Assembly (NCBI GenBank): GCA_036376595.1
Contig: DASVAA010000056.1
Span: 1-64,000, forward strand
Source of the DNA: SMAG-U1939 sp036376595
Lineage (GTDB): Bacteria > Chloroflexota > Ktedonobacteria > Ktedonobacterales > JADMIN01
DNA: 64,000 bases
Reading direction: 5' to 3'
Shown: in pieces, positions 7,531 to 15,773 of the stretch
Layout of the letters: each line of letters begins with the position of its first letter
How positions within the stretch are numbered: the stretch's first letter is position 1
Notes under the pieces: generated by a model
The model's database searches: none
The model's input: the letters and a program-made list of their open reading frames with translations, nothing else
What the model was told of the DNA's origin: nothing
Made by a program: the position numbers and the translations under genes

Positions 7531-9827
7531 GAGGTCTTCTCCTGAGCGGATTGGAGCGCGGCCAGCACGCGCTCGGGGGTCATCGGCTGCTGGGTGAGCC
7601 AGACGCCGGTGGCGTCGTGGATCGCGGCGGCAACCGCCGGGGCGAAGGGCACCAGCGCCATCTCGGCCACGCCACGCGCGCCAAACGGCCCCTCGTGGTC
7701 CGCCAGCTCCAGGATCACCGGGTAGACCTCCGGCGGCATGTCGAGCACCGTCGGCAGCAGGTAGGTGCTGAAGTAGGGCGTGATCACGTGGCCCTCGCGC
7801 ACCTGGAAGTCTTCGAGCAGCGCGTAGCCCAGCGCCTGCGCCAGACAGCCCTCGATCTGTCCCTCCACCTGCTGGCGGTTGATCGCCTGCCCCACGTCAT
7901 GCACGCTGACGATCTTGAGCACGCGCACCTGGCCGGTGAGCGTGTTGACCTCGACCTCCACCGCTTGGGCCGCGTAGCCGTAGCAGTAGTTCGGCGTGCC
8001 GGCGCCGGTCTTGGGGTCGAGGGCTGTTGTTGGCGTGGGGCGGAAGTTGACCGTGGCCGAGGCGGTGTACTCCTCGGCGGCGCTCCACTGCGCGCGGGCG
8101 GCGAGCGCGGCGTCATGCACCGCGCGACCGCCCATCAGCGTCATGCGTGAGGCCGAGGAGCTGCCGGCGTTGGGACTTTCGCTGCTGTCGTCTGTGACCA
8201 TCTCGACCCGCTCCAGCGCGATGCCCAGCGTCTCGGCGGCGATCTGGCGCAGCGCCAGGTGCGCGCCCTGGCCCACGTCCGCCGCGCCGATGCGCACCAC
8301 CGCGCGCTCCAGCTCGGCGTGGCCGAATAGCTCGACGGTGGCCGTGGATTCATCGGGGTAGCCGAACGAGTAGCCGACGTTCTTGATACCGCAGGCGATG
8401 CCGATGCCGCGACGCAGGTGGTGGGATGGAGAATTCACCACAGAGGGAACGGAGGAAGGAGAGGAGAGAGGAACCGCAGAGGACGCAGAGGGCGCAGAGT
8501 CCAGAGGAGAAGAGAGGAGTTGGCGGTCGAGGCCGGATGATGGGCGCGGCTGGCCGTATCCGATGCATGCCTGCGCCTCCTCGATGCAGCGCTCCAGCAC
8601 CGGCAGCGCGCTCACCCCTGGTGGCAGGGGATTCTGCGTCGGCTCCAGGCTGCCCTCGCGGTAGAGGTTGCGGCGCCGCAGCTCGACGGGGTCCATACCC
8701 AGCGCGTGCGCCAGCCGCGTGACCATGATCTCGGCGGCGAACTGAGACTGGGGCGCGCCGAAGCCGCGGAAGGCGCCGGCGGGCACGTTGTTGGTGTAGA
8801 CCGCGTAGCCGTCCACGCTGACGTTGGGGATGTCGTAGCTGCCGCTGGCGAAGAGCGTGGCGACCTTGGTCACTTCGACGCTGGTGGAGGCGTAGGCGCC
8901 GCCGTCGGCTACCACCTCGGCCTCGACGGCGGTGATCCGGCCGTCGCGCGTCGCGCCCCACGTGCAACGGACCGTGACGGGGTGCCGCTTGTGGTGGGCG
9001 ATCATAGACTCCTCGCGCGACCACTGCAGCGCGACGGGGCGGCGCAGCTTCCAGGCGGCGAGCGCGAGCAGGTGCTGGATCGAGAGGTCCTCGCGCCCGC
9101 CGAAGGCCCCGCCGATGGCGGCGTAGCGCACGACGACCTGCTCCGGCGGCAGCCCCAAAATCTCGGCGATCTGGCGGCGGTCCTCGTGCAGCCACTGGCC
9201 GGCGGTCTCGACCACCACGCGCCCCGCGTCGTCCACGTAGGCGATGCCGGCTTCGGGCTGGAGGAAGGCATGCTCCTGCCAGGTGGTGGTGAACTCGTCT
9301 TCGAGCACCACGTCGGCGGTGGCGAGGGCCGCGGCGGGGTCGCCTTTGCGGATGGGCACGTGCAGCAGCACGTTGCTGCCCAGGTGCTCGTGGACCAGCG
9401 GTGCGCCAGGCTGCATCGCGGCGCGGGCATCGGTGACGGCGGGCAGATCTTCGTACTCGACATGCACGAGCTTCGCCGCGGCCTCGGCGGCTTCTTTGGA
9501 TTCGGCGGCCACCAGCGCCACCTTGTCGCCCTCGAAGCGCACCACGTCGCCGCAGAGCGCGGGCTGATCGGCGTCGATCAGGCCGTAGGCGTTGTGCGGC
9601 ACATCGGCGGCGGTGAACACGGCGACGACGACGGGATGGGCCAGCGCGGCGCTCGTATCGAGCGCGGTGATGCGCGCGTGGGGCCGGCCGGCAAAGACGA
9701 CGCGAAGGTGCAGCATGCCGGGGCGGATCAGGTCGGCGGGGTAACGTGCGCCGCCCGTGACCTTGCCCAGCGCGTCGGGCCGCGAGACAGAGGCGCCGAT
9801 CAGCGAGGAGTAGCCAGGCGCGCTCAT
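7527..9827 (-). CDS. xanthine dehydrogenase-family molybdenum-binding large subunit
   Basis: 766 residues. The a/b-hammerhead and molybdopterin-binding domains run through the whole length: GGAFGGRED, GAFRGFGAPQSQFAAE, GAADVGQGAHLALRQ, and near the end GARGVAEM, whose Glu is the likely catalytic base of this family. The GAFRGFG loop is of the xanthine dehydrogenase/aldehyde oxidase type, not the CO dehydrogenase type. It hydroxylates a purine or aldehyde substrate using Mo cofactor. It overlaps the upstream FAD/Fe-S gene by four bases (ATGA). Residues about 437-465 (SSPLDSAPSASSAVPLSSPS region) are encoded by a dispersed purine-rich DNA repeat and are absent from the family pattern, yet the frame is intact on both sides. 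Confidence 0.92.
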   Translation of the reverse strand: MSAPGYSSLIGASVSRPDALGKVTGGARYPADLIRPGMLHLRVVFAGRPHARITALDTSAALAHPVVVAVFTAADVPHNAYGLIDADQPALCGDVVRFEGDKVALVAAESKEAAEAAAKLVHVEYEDLPAVTDARAAMQPGAPLVHEHLGSNVLLHVPIRKGDPAAALATADVVLEDEFTTTWQEHAFLQPEAGIAYVDDAGRVVVETAGQWLHEDRRQIAEILGLPPEQVVVRYAAIGGAFGGREDLSIQHLLALAAWKLRRPVALQWSREESMIAHHKRHPVTVRCTWGATRDGRITAVEAEVVADGGAYASTSVEVTKVATLFASGSYDIPNVSVDGYAVYTNNVPAGAFRGFGAPQSQFAAEIMVTRLAHALGMDPVELRRRNLYREGSLEPTQNPLPPGVSALPVLERCIEEAQACIGYGQPRPSSGLDRQLLSSPLDSAPSASSAVPLSSPSSVPSVVNSPSHHLRRGIGIACGIKNVGYSFGYPDESTATVELFGHAELERAVVRIGAADVGQGAHLALRQIAAETLGIALERVEMVTDDSSESPNAGSSSASRMTLMGGRAVHDAALAARAQWSAAEEYTASATVNFRPTPTTALDPKTGAGTPNYCYGYAAQAVEVEVNTLTGQVRVLKIVSVHDVGQAINRQQVEGQIEGCLAQALGYALLEDFQVREGHVITPYFSTYLLPTVLDMPPEVYPVILELADHEGPFGARGVAEMALVPFAPAVAAAIHDATGVWLTQQPMTPERVLAALQSAQEKTS
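8434..8519. repeat. family A purine-rich repeat inside Mo hydroxylase gene
   Basis: The plus strand is nearly all G and A with regular C: a CACCACAGAGGGAACGGAGG block followed by ACCGCAGAGGACGCAGAGG. The same two blocks recur at other loci in this window. Here they are read on the pyrimidine strand as Ser/Pro/Val/Ala residues without a stop. Confidence 0.9.
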
Positions 9828-11605
9828 GCCTCACCTCCCGTTTCTGTCTCTGATCCCGCCTCCGAGCCAGCCGCGAGCACAGCGTCGAGGATCTTGCGGT
9901 AGCCGGTGCAGCGGCAGATATTGCCGCCGAGCGCCTCCTGCGCCTGGGCCAGCGTGGGGTGCGGCCGCTCGTCGAGCAGCTTGGCGCCGGCCATCAGCAT
10001 GCCGGGGATGCAGAAGCCGCACTGCACCGCGCCGTGCTCGATGAACGCGCGCTGGAGGGGATGGAGCGCTGCCTCACCCTCAGGAAGGGGTACGGAGCAC
10101 GCGGAGCACGCGGAGGTTCGCGGAGGACGCGGAGAAGAGGAGGAGAGATCAACCGCAGAGGAAACGGAGGGAACGGAGGTAGGAGAGGAGTGCGGAACGG
10201 CAGAGGACGCAGAGTGATCCTCACCCCCCGACCCCCTCTCCCTGTGGGGCGAGGGGGAGACTGTAGCGAGGCCCTCGATGGTGGTGATGTGGGCGCCGTG
10301 GGCCTGGGGCGCGGGGACAAGGCACGACATGACGGCCTGGCCGTCGAGCCAGACGGTGCAGGCGCCGCACTCGCCCTCGGCGCAGCCCTCTTTGGTGCCG
10401 GTCAGTCCGGCGTTCTCGCGCAGCGCGTCGAGCAGCGTCTTGCCCTGCGCTCCCTCCAGTGTGTAGGGCCGGCCGTTGATGGTGGTGGCGATGGTGCCGG
10501 AGAAGGGGGGAGACGGAGGAACCGCAGAGGACGCCGAGGCAGAAGGATTCACCGCAGAGGAAACGGAGGGAACGGAGGGAACGGAGGAGGGCAGAGCAGA
10601 GGGAGAGGACATAGAGGGATTCGTAGGGGCGACGGTGGCCTCCGGTAGACGACCGCCGGCGACGGGAGAGGCGAGCAGGCTTGCCGTTTCTGCCGCGATC
10701 TGCGTTTCGAGCAAGATCGGATCGGCGGGCCAGCCGTCGCGCTCGCGGCCCTCGGCGAGGCGGCGCAGGCCGTCGGCGACGAGGGCCGCGAGGGTGTCGA
10801 GCCGGTAACCCGCGGAGCCGCGCAGATCGTCGATCGGGCGGGCATCCTCACAGGCGAGCCGCCCGGCCTCGGCGCAGGTGGCGGGATCGAGGGTTTTGCC
10901 CACAAGAAAGGCTTCGGCGGTGCGGGCGTGGACGATGGTGGGCGCGAGGCAGCCGAGCGTGATGGCGGCCTGGGTGACGGTGTCGCTGTCGCCGTCGAGG
11001 GTCAGCACCAGCGCGACGTTGATCACGCTGATCGCCTGGGCGCGGCGCAGGCCGAGCTTGAGGAAGAGGCCGCGCTGGTCACCACGCAGCGCCGGCACGC
11101 GGATCTCGCGCAGCAGCTCGCCGGGGTGGAGCACGGTCTTGCGCACGCCGCGGTAGAACTCGCGCAGCGGCACGATGCGCTCACCGTCCGCTTTGCTGGC
11201 GAGCACGAGATCGGCGTCCAGGGCCATCAGGGGCGCGATGGTGTCGTTGGCGGGCGAGGCGGTGACGAGGTTGCCGGCGAGGGTCGCGCGGGTGCGGATC
11301 TGCGGCGCGCCCACCTCGATGCAGGCCTGCGCCAGCGGCAGCGCGCGCTCCACGCACGCGGCGGAGGCGATCACGTCGTTGTGGGTGGCGAGCGCGCCCA
11401 GGCGGATGACGTCGCCGTCGTCGGCGACGTACTTCAGCTCGCGCACGCCCGTGACGTCGATCAGCGTCTCGGTGGGCAGCACGCCGCGCGACAGCTCGAC
11501 CAGCACGTCGGTGCCGCCGGCGACCAGCCGCGCGCGCCCCTGGCGCTCATCGAGCATGCCCAGCAGCTCGTCAAGGCTGCCGGGGCGCAGAAACGTCCGC
11601 CACAT
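9824..11605 (-). CDS. fused FAD-binding and [2Fe-2S] subunit of molybdenum hydroxylase
   Basis: 593 residues joining two subunits that are usually separate. Residues 1-290 are the FAD domain (LVAGGTDVLVE; ATLAGNLVTASPANDT); about 371-446 are a plant-type ferredoxin (CAEGECGACT, then a further Cys); 508-575 are the helical second cluster domain (HPLQRAFIEHGAVQCGFCIPGM, NICRCTGYRKI). The start at 11605 has GAGGAG upstream; a longer frame to 11719 lacks one. Two blocks, residues about 329-369 and 447-507, are encoded by dispersed DNA repeats. The first forms the linker between the fused subunits, the second lies between the two iron-sulfur domains. The protein passes electrons from the Mo centre to FAD and NAD+ or another acceptor. 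Confidence 0.92.
   Translation of the reverse strand: MWRTFLRPGSLDELLGMLDERQGRARLVAGGTDVLVELSRGVLPTETLIDVTGVRELKYVADDGDVIRLGALATHNDVIASAACVERALPLAQACIEVGAPQIRTRATLAGNLVTASPANDTIAPLMALDADLVLASKADGERIVPLREFYRGVRKTVLHPGELLREIRVPALRGDQRGLFLKLGLRRAQAISVINVALVLTLDGDSDTVTQAAITLGCLAPTIVHARTAEAFLVGKTLDPATCAEAGRLACEDARPIDDLRGSAGYRLDTLAALVADGLRRLAEGRERDGWPADPILLETQIAAETASLLASPVAGGRLPEATVAPTNPSMSSPSALPSSVPSVPSVSSAVNPSASASSAVPPSPPFSGTIATTINGRPYTLEGAQGKTLLDALRENAGLTGTKEGCAEGECGACTVWLDGQAVMSCLVPAPQAHGAHITTIEGLATVSPSPHRERGSGGEDHSASSAVPHSSPTSVPSVSSAVDLSSSSPRPPRTSACSACSVPLPEGEAALHPLQRAFIEHGAVQCGFCIPGMLMAGAKLLDERPHPTLAQAQEALGGNICRCTGYRKILDAVLAAGSEAGSETETGGEA
10085..10217. repeat. family A purine-rich repeat between the two 2Fe-2S domains
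   Basis: Contains the GCGGAGGTTCGCGGAGGACG block, then ACCGCAGAGG and AACGGAGGGAACGGAGG, then GCAGAGGACGCAGAG. Together with the adjoining family E repeat it adds about 60 codons to the fused FAD/Fe-S gene without a stop. Confidence 0.9.
10218..10262. repeat. family E hairpin repeat (CCCCCTCTCCC...GAGGGGGAG)
   Basis: TCCTCACCCCCCGACCCCCT followed by CTCCCTGTGGGGCGAGGGGGAG forms a strong GC hairpin. Related copies are at 35037 and 51396. Here it is inside an open reading frame, directly abutting a family A repeat. Confidence 0.85.
10500..10612. repeat. family A purine-rich repeat forming inter-subunit linker
   Basis: ACCGCAGAGGACGCCGAGG, then TTCACCGCAGAGGAAACGG and three AACGGAGGG units. 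It encodes a Ser/Pro/Val-rich stretch that joins the FAD domain to the ferredoxin domain of the fused subunit. Confidence 0.9.
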
Positions 11606-11841
11606 ACGCAACTCCTCACGACAAGGGGCTTGATCCGGTGGGGGCAGTGTAACACGGCGCGCCGCGCTCTGGCGAGCCGAACCTTCGGTAGATATCTGAG
11701 CCTCAGCGCCGCGGTGCATGTGCTACGGTGGCTTTCACCAGGCTGAAGGGAGGTGATTTTCCGTGACGCGCATGCTTCCTCACTACCAATACATCCGGAA
11801 GTCCGCTATCCAGAAGTACAAAGGAGCACTCCATACATCCG

Positions 11842-13620
11842 TTGCAGACGCTGAACCGCTATGGGCGGCTGCTGGCGCGCTATCTGCGCCCCGAGTGGCC
11901 GCTGGTCGTCTTACTGGCCGCGATCCTGTGCGGCGCTATCGGCGTGCAGGTGACGGCGCCGCTGGTGGCGAGCCGCTTCCTCGACGAGGCCACATCCGGC
12001 GCCGCGCTGCGTGACCTGCTCGCCCTGGCGCTGCTGACCGTAGGTCTCGCCCTCGCGGGGCAAGGACTGGCGGTCGCCGAGACCTACGTAGCCGAAACGC
12101 TGAGCTGGGCGGCCACCAACGCGCTGCGGGCCGATCTGCTCGCCCACCTGTTGCGGCTGGATGCCTCGTTTCACAACGACCACACGCCGGGCGAGCTGAT
12201 CGAGCGCGTGGATGGCGACGTGGCGACTCTCGCCCGCTTCTTCTCGCGGTTCGTGGTCTATGTGCTGGGCAACGCCCTGCTGATGCTGGGGGTGCTGGGG
12301 CTGCTGTATTCCGTGGATTGGCGCGTCGGGCTGGGGCTGAGCGCCTTCGTCGTCATCGCCCTCGCCGCCATGCTGCGCATCCGCGCCGCCGCTGTCCCCG
12401 ACTGGGCTGCCGAGCGTCAGGCTAGCGCCGAGTTCTACGGCTTCGTGGGCGAGTACGTGGCCGGCCTGGAGGACATCCGCTCCAGCGGGGCCGGCGCGTT
12501 CGTGCTGCGCCGCTGCGCCGAGGTGATGCGCGCGTGGCTGGCCGTGACACGCCGGGCGCAGATGTGGGGCTACAAGCTGGCCGCCACCAGCCAGGGCCTG
12601 TTCACACTGGGCATGGCGGCCACGCTTGCCACGAGCGCGATACTCTTCCAGGCCGGCACGCTGACCATCGGCACGGTCTATCTCATCTTCCAGTGTACGG
12701 AGATGCTGCGCCAGCCAGCCGACCAGATCCGCCACGAGCTGCAAGACCTGCAGCAGGCTGACGCCGGCATGGGCCGCATCGAGGCGCTGCTGAGGATCGT
12801 GCCGCGCCTGAGCGATGGCCCTAGTCCCAGTCCCGGCGCCGCGCTGCCCCCCGGCCCGCTCGCGGTGGAGCTCGATGGCGTCTCGTTTGCCTACGCGGCG
12901 GGCGCTCCGGTCCTGCGCGACGTGAGTGTATCGCTGGCGTCGGGGCGCGTGCTAGGGGTGGTGGGACACACCGGCAGCGGCAAAACCACGCTGACGCGGC
13001 TGCTGCTGCGCTTCTACGATCCGACGGCAGGTGTGGTGCGCCTGGGCGGCGTGGACCCGCGGACGGTCCGCCTCGCGGCGCTGCGGGCGCGCATCGGGCT
13101 GGTGACACAGGAGGTGCAGCTCTTCCATGCCAGCGTACGCGACAACCTGGCGCTCTTCGACGAGCGCGTGCCGGATGAGCGCATCCGCGCCGTGCTGGAG
13201 ACGCTGGGCCTCGGCGCGTGGCTGCGCGAGCTGCCGCGCGGACTGGATACGTCGCTGGGCGGGGATGGCTTCGGACTCTCCGCCGGACAGGCCCAGGTAC
13301 TGGCCTGCGCCCGTGTCTTCCTGCGCGACCCTGACCTGGTGATCCTGGACGAAGCTTCCTCGCGCCTCGACCCAGCCACCGAGCGCATGGTACATGTGGC
13401 GCTGGGCCGGCTGCTGGAGGGCAGGACCGGCATCATCGTGGCGCACCGCCTGGCGACGATGGCCTACGCCGACGACATCCTGGTGCTGGAGGATGGTCGG
13501 GTGCGCGAGCACGGGCCGCGACTAGGCTTGGCCGCCGATCCCAGCTCACGCTTTGCTGCGCTGCTGCGCGCCGCCAGCGAGGACGCCGCTAAGGAATCTG
13601 TGGAGAAGGTCGCCACATGA
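11842..13620 (+). CDS. ABC exporter half-transporter (catalytic partner)
   Basis: 592 residues: six-helix membrane domain (about 1-310), then a nucleotide-binding domain with Walker A GHTGSGKT (about residue 375), Walker B VILDEASS (catalytic Glu504) and switch His in IIVAHRL. The signature is LSAGQ (from 479) instead of LSGGQ. The next gene overlaps by ATGA and has a complementary defect, so the two should form a heterodimer with one active and one degenerate ATP site, as in TM287/288-type exporters. The start is a TTG at 11842 with AAGGAG 15 bases upstream, longer than ideal, so the start is uncertain. The substrate is unknown; peptide, lipid or drug export is typical. Confidence 0.9.
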   Translation: MQTLNRYGRLLARYLRPEWPLVVLLAAILCGAIGVQVTAPLVASRFLDEATSGAALRDLLALALLTVGLALAGQGLAVAETYVAETLSWAATNALRADLLAHLLRLDASFHNDHTPGELIERVDGDVATLARFFSRFVVYVLGNALLMLGVLGLLYSVDWRVGLGLSAFVVIALAAMLRIRAAAVPDWAAERQASAEFYGFVGEYVAGLEDIRSSGAGAFVLRRCAEVMRAWLAVTRRAQMWGYKLAATSQGLFTLGMAATLATSAILFQAGTLTIGTVYLIFQCTEMLRQPADQIRHELQDLQQADAGMGRIEALLRIVPRLSDGPSPSPGAALPPGPLAVELDGVSFAYAAGAPVLRDVSVSLASGRVLGVVGHTGSGKTTLTRLLLRFYDPTAGVVRLGGVDPRTVRLAALRARIGLVTQEVQLFHASVRDNLALFDERVPDERIRAVLETLGLGAWLRELPRGLDTSLGGDGFGLSAGQAQVLACARVFLRDPDLVILDEASSRLDPATERMVHVALGRLLEGRTGIIVAHRLATMAYADDILVLEDGRVREHGPRLGLAADPSSRFAALLRAASEDAAKESVEKVAT

Positions 13621-15407
13621 AGACGATGAAGACGTTGCCGACCTGGCGCTACATCGCGCGGATGGCCCGCTACCGCCCCCGGCTCTACCTGCTGCACGCG
13701 CTGCTGTGGGGCGTGGCCAACCTGTCGCCTCTGCTGGTGGGGCTGATCGCCAGCGCGTTCTTTGATGCGCTCACGGACCGGGCGCACGTGACCTCCGGCA
13801 CGATGGGCCTGATCGCTCTGCTGGCCGCGCTCGCGGTGAGCAACGCGGCCGTGGAGCTCGCCGGCGGCAGCGTCGAGATTACGATGCGCTTTACGATGAG
13901 CGGGCTGCTGCGCCGCAACCTGCTGGGGCACCTCCTGCGCCGGCCGGGTGCGCAGGCGCTGCCCTACTCGATCGGCGAGACTATCAGCCGCGTGCGCGAC
14001 GATGCCTATCTGGCTGAAGACGGCGTGGATTGGTCCGACGAGATTATCGGTCTGGCTGTGCTGGCCGTGGCGGCGTTCCTGGTGCTGCTGCACATCAACG
14101 CGCGCATGGCGCTGGTCGCCGTGCTGCCGCTGGTGCTCGTGGCGGTGGTGGCGCGGCGAGCGAGCGCCACGCTGGGCCGCTACCGGGCGGCCAGCAGCCA
14201 GGCCACCAGCGAGGTGACGGGCGCCATCGCCGACATCCTGGGCGCGGTGCGGGCGCTGCAGGCCGCCGGCGCTGAGGAGCGCGCGGTGGCGCGCTTCCGC
14301 CAGGTGAACGCGCGGCGGCGCAGAGCGATGCTGGCCGATCGGCTGGTGACGCAGGCGCTGGATGCCGTCACAGCCAACATGGTGAGCGTGTGTACGGGCC
14401 TGATCATGTTGCTGGCCGCCGGAAGCTTGCGCGACGGCAGCCTGACGGTGGGCAACTTCGTGCTGTTCGTCACCTACCTGGGCTTCATCGCCGACTTCAC
14501 CGATTCGCTGGGGCGCTTCCTATCCCATTACCAGCAGACCGGCGTCGCCTTCACACGCATGAGCGCCCTGCTGGGCGACGCGCCGCCGGCCGAGCTGGTG
14601 GCGCATATCCCGCTGCACCTGCGCGGTTCGCTGCCCGCCGTGCCCCCGTTGGTGCGCGACGCAACTGATCGGCTGGCCGTCGTGGAGGCGAGCGGCCTGA
14701 CCTATCGCCACCCGCAATCGGGGCGCGGGATCGCCGGAGTGGATCTGCGTCTGCCGCGCGGGAGCCTGACGGTGGTGACGGGGCGTGTCGGCGCCGGCAA
14801 GACGACACTGCTGCGGAGCCTGCTGGGCCTGCTGCCCCGCGAGGCAGGCGAGATCCGCTGGAACGGCCGCGTCGTGGACGACGCGGCCGGCTTCTTCGTG
14901 CCGCCGCGCGCGGCCTACACGGCGCAGGTGCCGCGGCTGTTTAGCGAGACGCTGCGGCAGAACATCCTGCTGGGGCTGCCCGACGACCCCACACTGCTGG
15001 CGGACGCCATCTATAGCGCTGTGCTGGAGGCGGACGTGCGCGCGCTAGAGGCGGGGCTGGAGACGCCGGTGGGTACGCGCGGCGTCAAGCTCTCGGGCGG
15101 CCAGGTGCAGCGCGCGGCGGCGGCCCGCATGCTGGTGCGCGGCGCCGAGCTGCTGGTGATCGACGACCTCTCCAGCGCGCTGGATGTGGAGACCGAGCGC
15201 GTGTTGTGGGAGCGGCTGATGGCCGGCGGCGACGTGACATGCCTCGCCGTCTCGCACCGGCAGGCCGCGCTGCGCCGCGCCGACCACATTGTGGTGCTCA
15301 AAGACGGCCACGTCGAGTCCCAGGGCACGCTCGCCTACCTTCTGGCGACGTGTGCCGAGATGCGCTCGCTGTGGCATGAGACCGACGATCCGGTTGCCGT
15401 GGGGTAA
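13617..15407 (+). CDS. ABC exporter half-transporter (degenerate-site partner)
   Basis: 596 residues, translationally coupled to the preceding ABC gene. It has a six-helix membrane domain and a nucleotide-binding domain with Walker A GRVGAGKTT (about residue 388) and a canonical LSGGQ signature. Walker B ends VIDDLSS: Asp517 stands where the catalytic Glu should be. Together with the LSAGQ signature of the partner, this places both defects in one composite ATP site, the usual arrangement in heterodimeric exporters. The VSHRQAAL segment holds the switch His. No regulator or substrate gene is adjacent. Confidence 0.9.
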   Translation: MKTMKTLPTWRYIARMARYRPRLYLLHALLWGVANLSPLLVGLIASAFFDALTDRAHVTSGTMGLIALLAALAVSNAAVELAGGSVEITMRFTMSGLLRRNLLGHLLRRPGAQALPYSIGETISRVRDDAYLAEDGVDWSDEIIGLAVLAVAAFLVLLHINARMALVAVLPLVLVAVVARRASATLGRYRAASSQATSEVTGAIADILGAVRALQAAGAEERAVARFRQVNARRRRAMLADRLVTQALDAVTANMVSVCTGLIMLLAAGSLRDGSLTVGNFVLFVTYLGFIADFTDSLGRFLSHYQQTGVAFTRMSALLGDAPPAELVAHIPLHLRGSLPAVPPLVRDATDRLAVVEASGLTYRHPQSGRGIAGVDLRLPRGSLTVVTGRVGAGKTTLLRSLLGLLPREAGEIRWNGRVVDDAAGFFVPPRAAYTAQVPRLFSETLRQNILLGLPDDPTLLADAIYSAVLEADVRALEAGLETPVGTRGVKLSGGQVQRAAAARMLVRGAELLVIDDLSSALDVETERVLWERLMAGGDVTCLAVSHRQAALRRADHIVVLKDGHVESQGTLAYLLATCAEMRSLWHETDDPVAVG

Positions 15408-15773
15408 CGCGTGATACAAGCCGAGATCCTGCACGAAGTTGCCCTGCGGCGCGAGCTGATAACAGGGCGAGGAGGCGGACTTCTGAACCCCGCGGCTCAT
15501 CGCGGAAGGCGAGGCAATCGTAGGGCGAGGAGGCGGGCTGAAGTCCCGCGGGTAATCCCCAGGCGCGCCGCCGCTTGAAATATCGTGGTGGCCGATCTGA
15601 ATGAAGAATGCGGGGCAGCGCGATCATTCATTCGGGCAAAGCCGCCATCATACTCGTCCACCTGCCGATGGGGGATCACCCGCGGTGCTTCAGATCGCCT
15701 GCCTGCCCCCAGGTCCATGTTCTCCTACCGCGACCGTTCACTGTGAGATGCGCCTGGAAGCTTCTCCCGTGGA
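15408..15773. other. intergenic region with GC-rich hairpin repeats
   Basis: 366 bases between the ABC operon and the convergent allantoinase. Positions about 15458-15555 hold two AGGGCGAGGAGGCGG copies followed by CCGCGG-centred hairpins, like the longer GC-hairpin repeats near 17.3, 46.8 and 61.3 kb. The rest (15560-15773) shows no gene or clear terminator. Confidence 0.55.
15458..15555. repeat. paired GGGCGAGGAGGCGG repeats (family D-like)
   Basis: Two direct copies of AGGGCGAGGAGGCGGRCT about 65 bases apart, each followed by a CCCGCGG-type hairpin. The style resembles the family D repeats, but the sequence match is partial. Confidence 0.55.
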
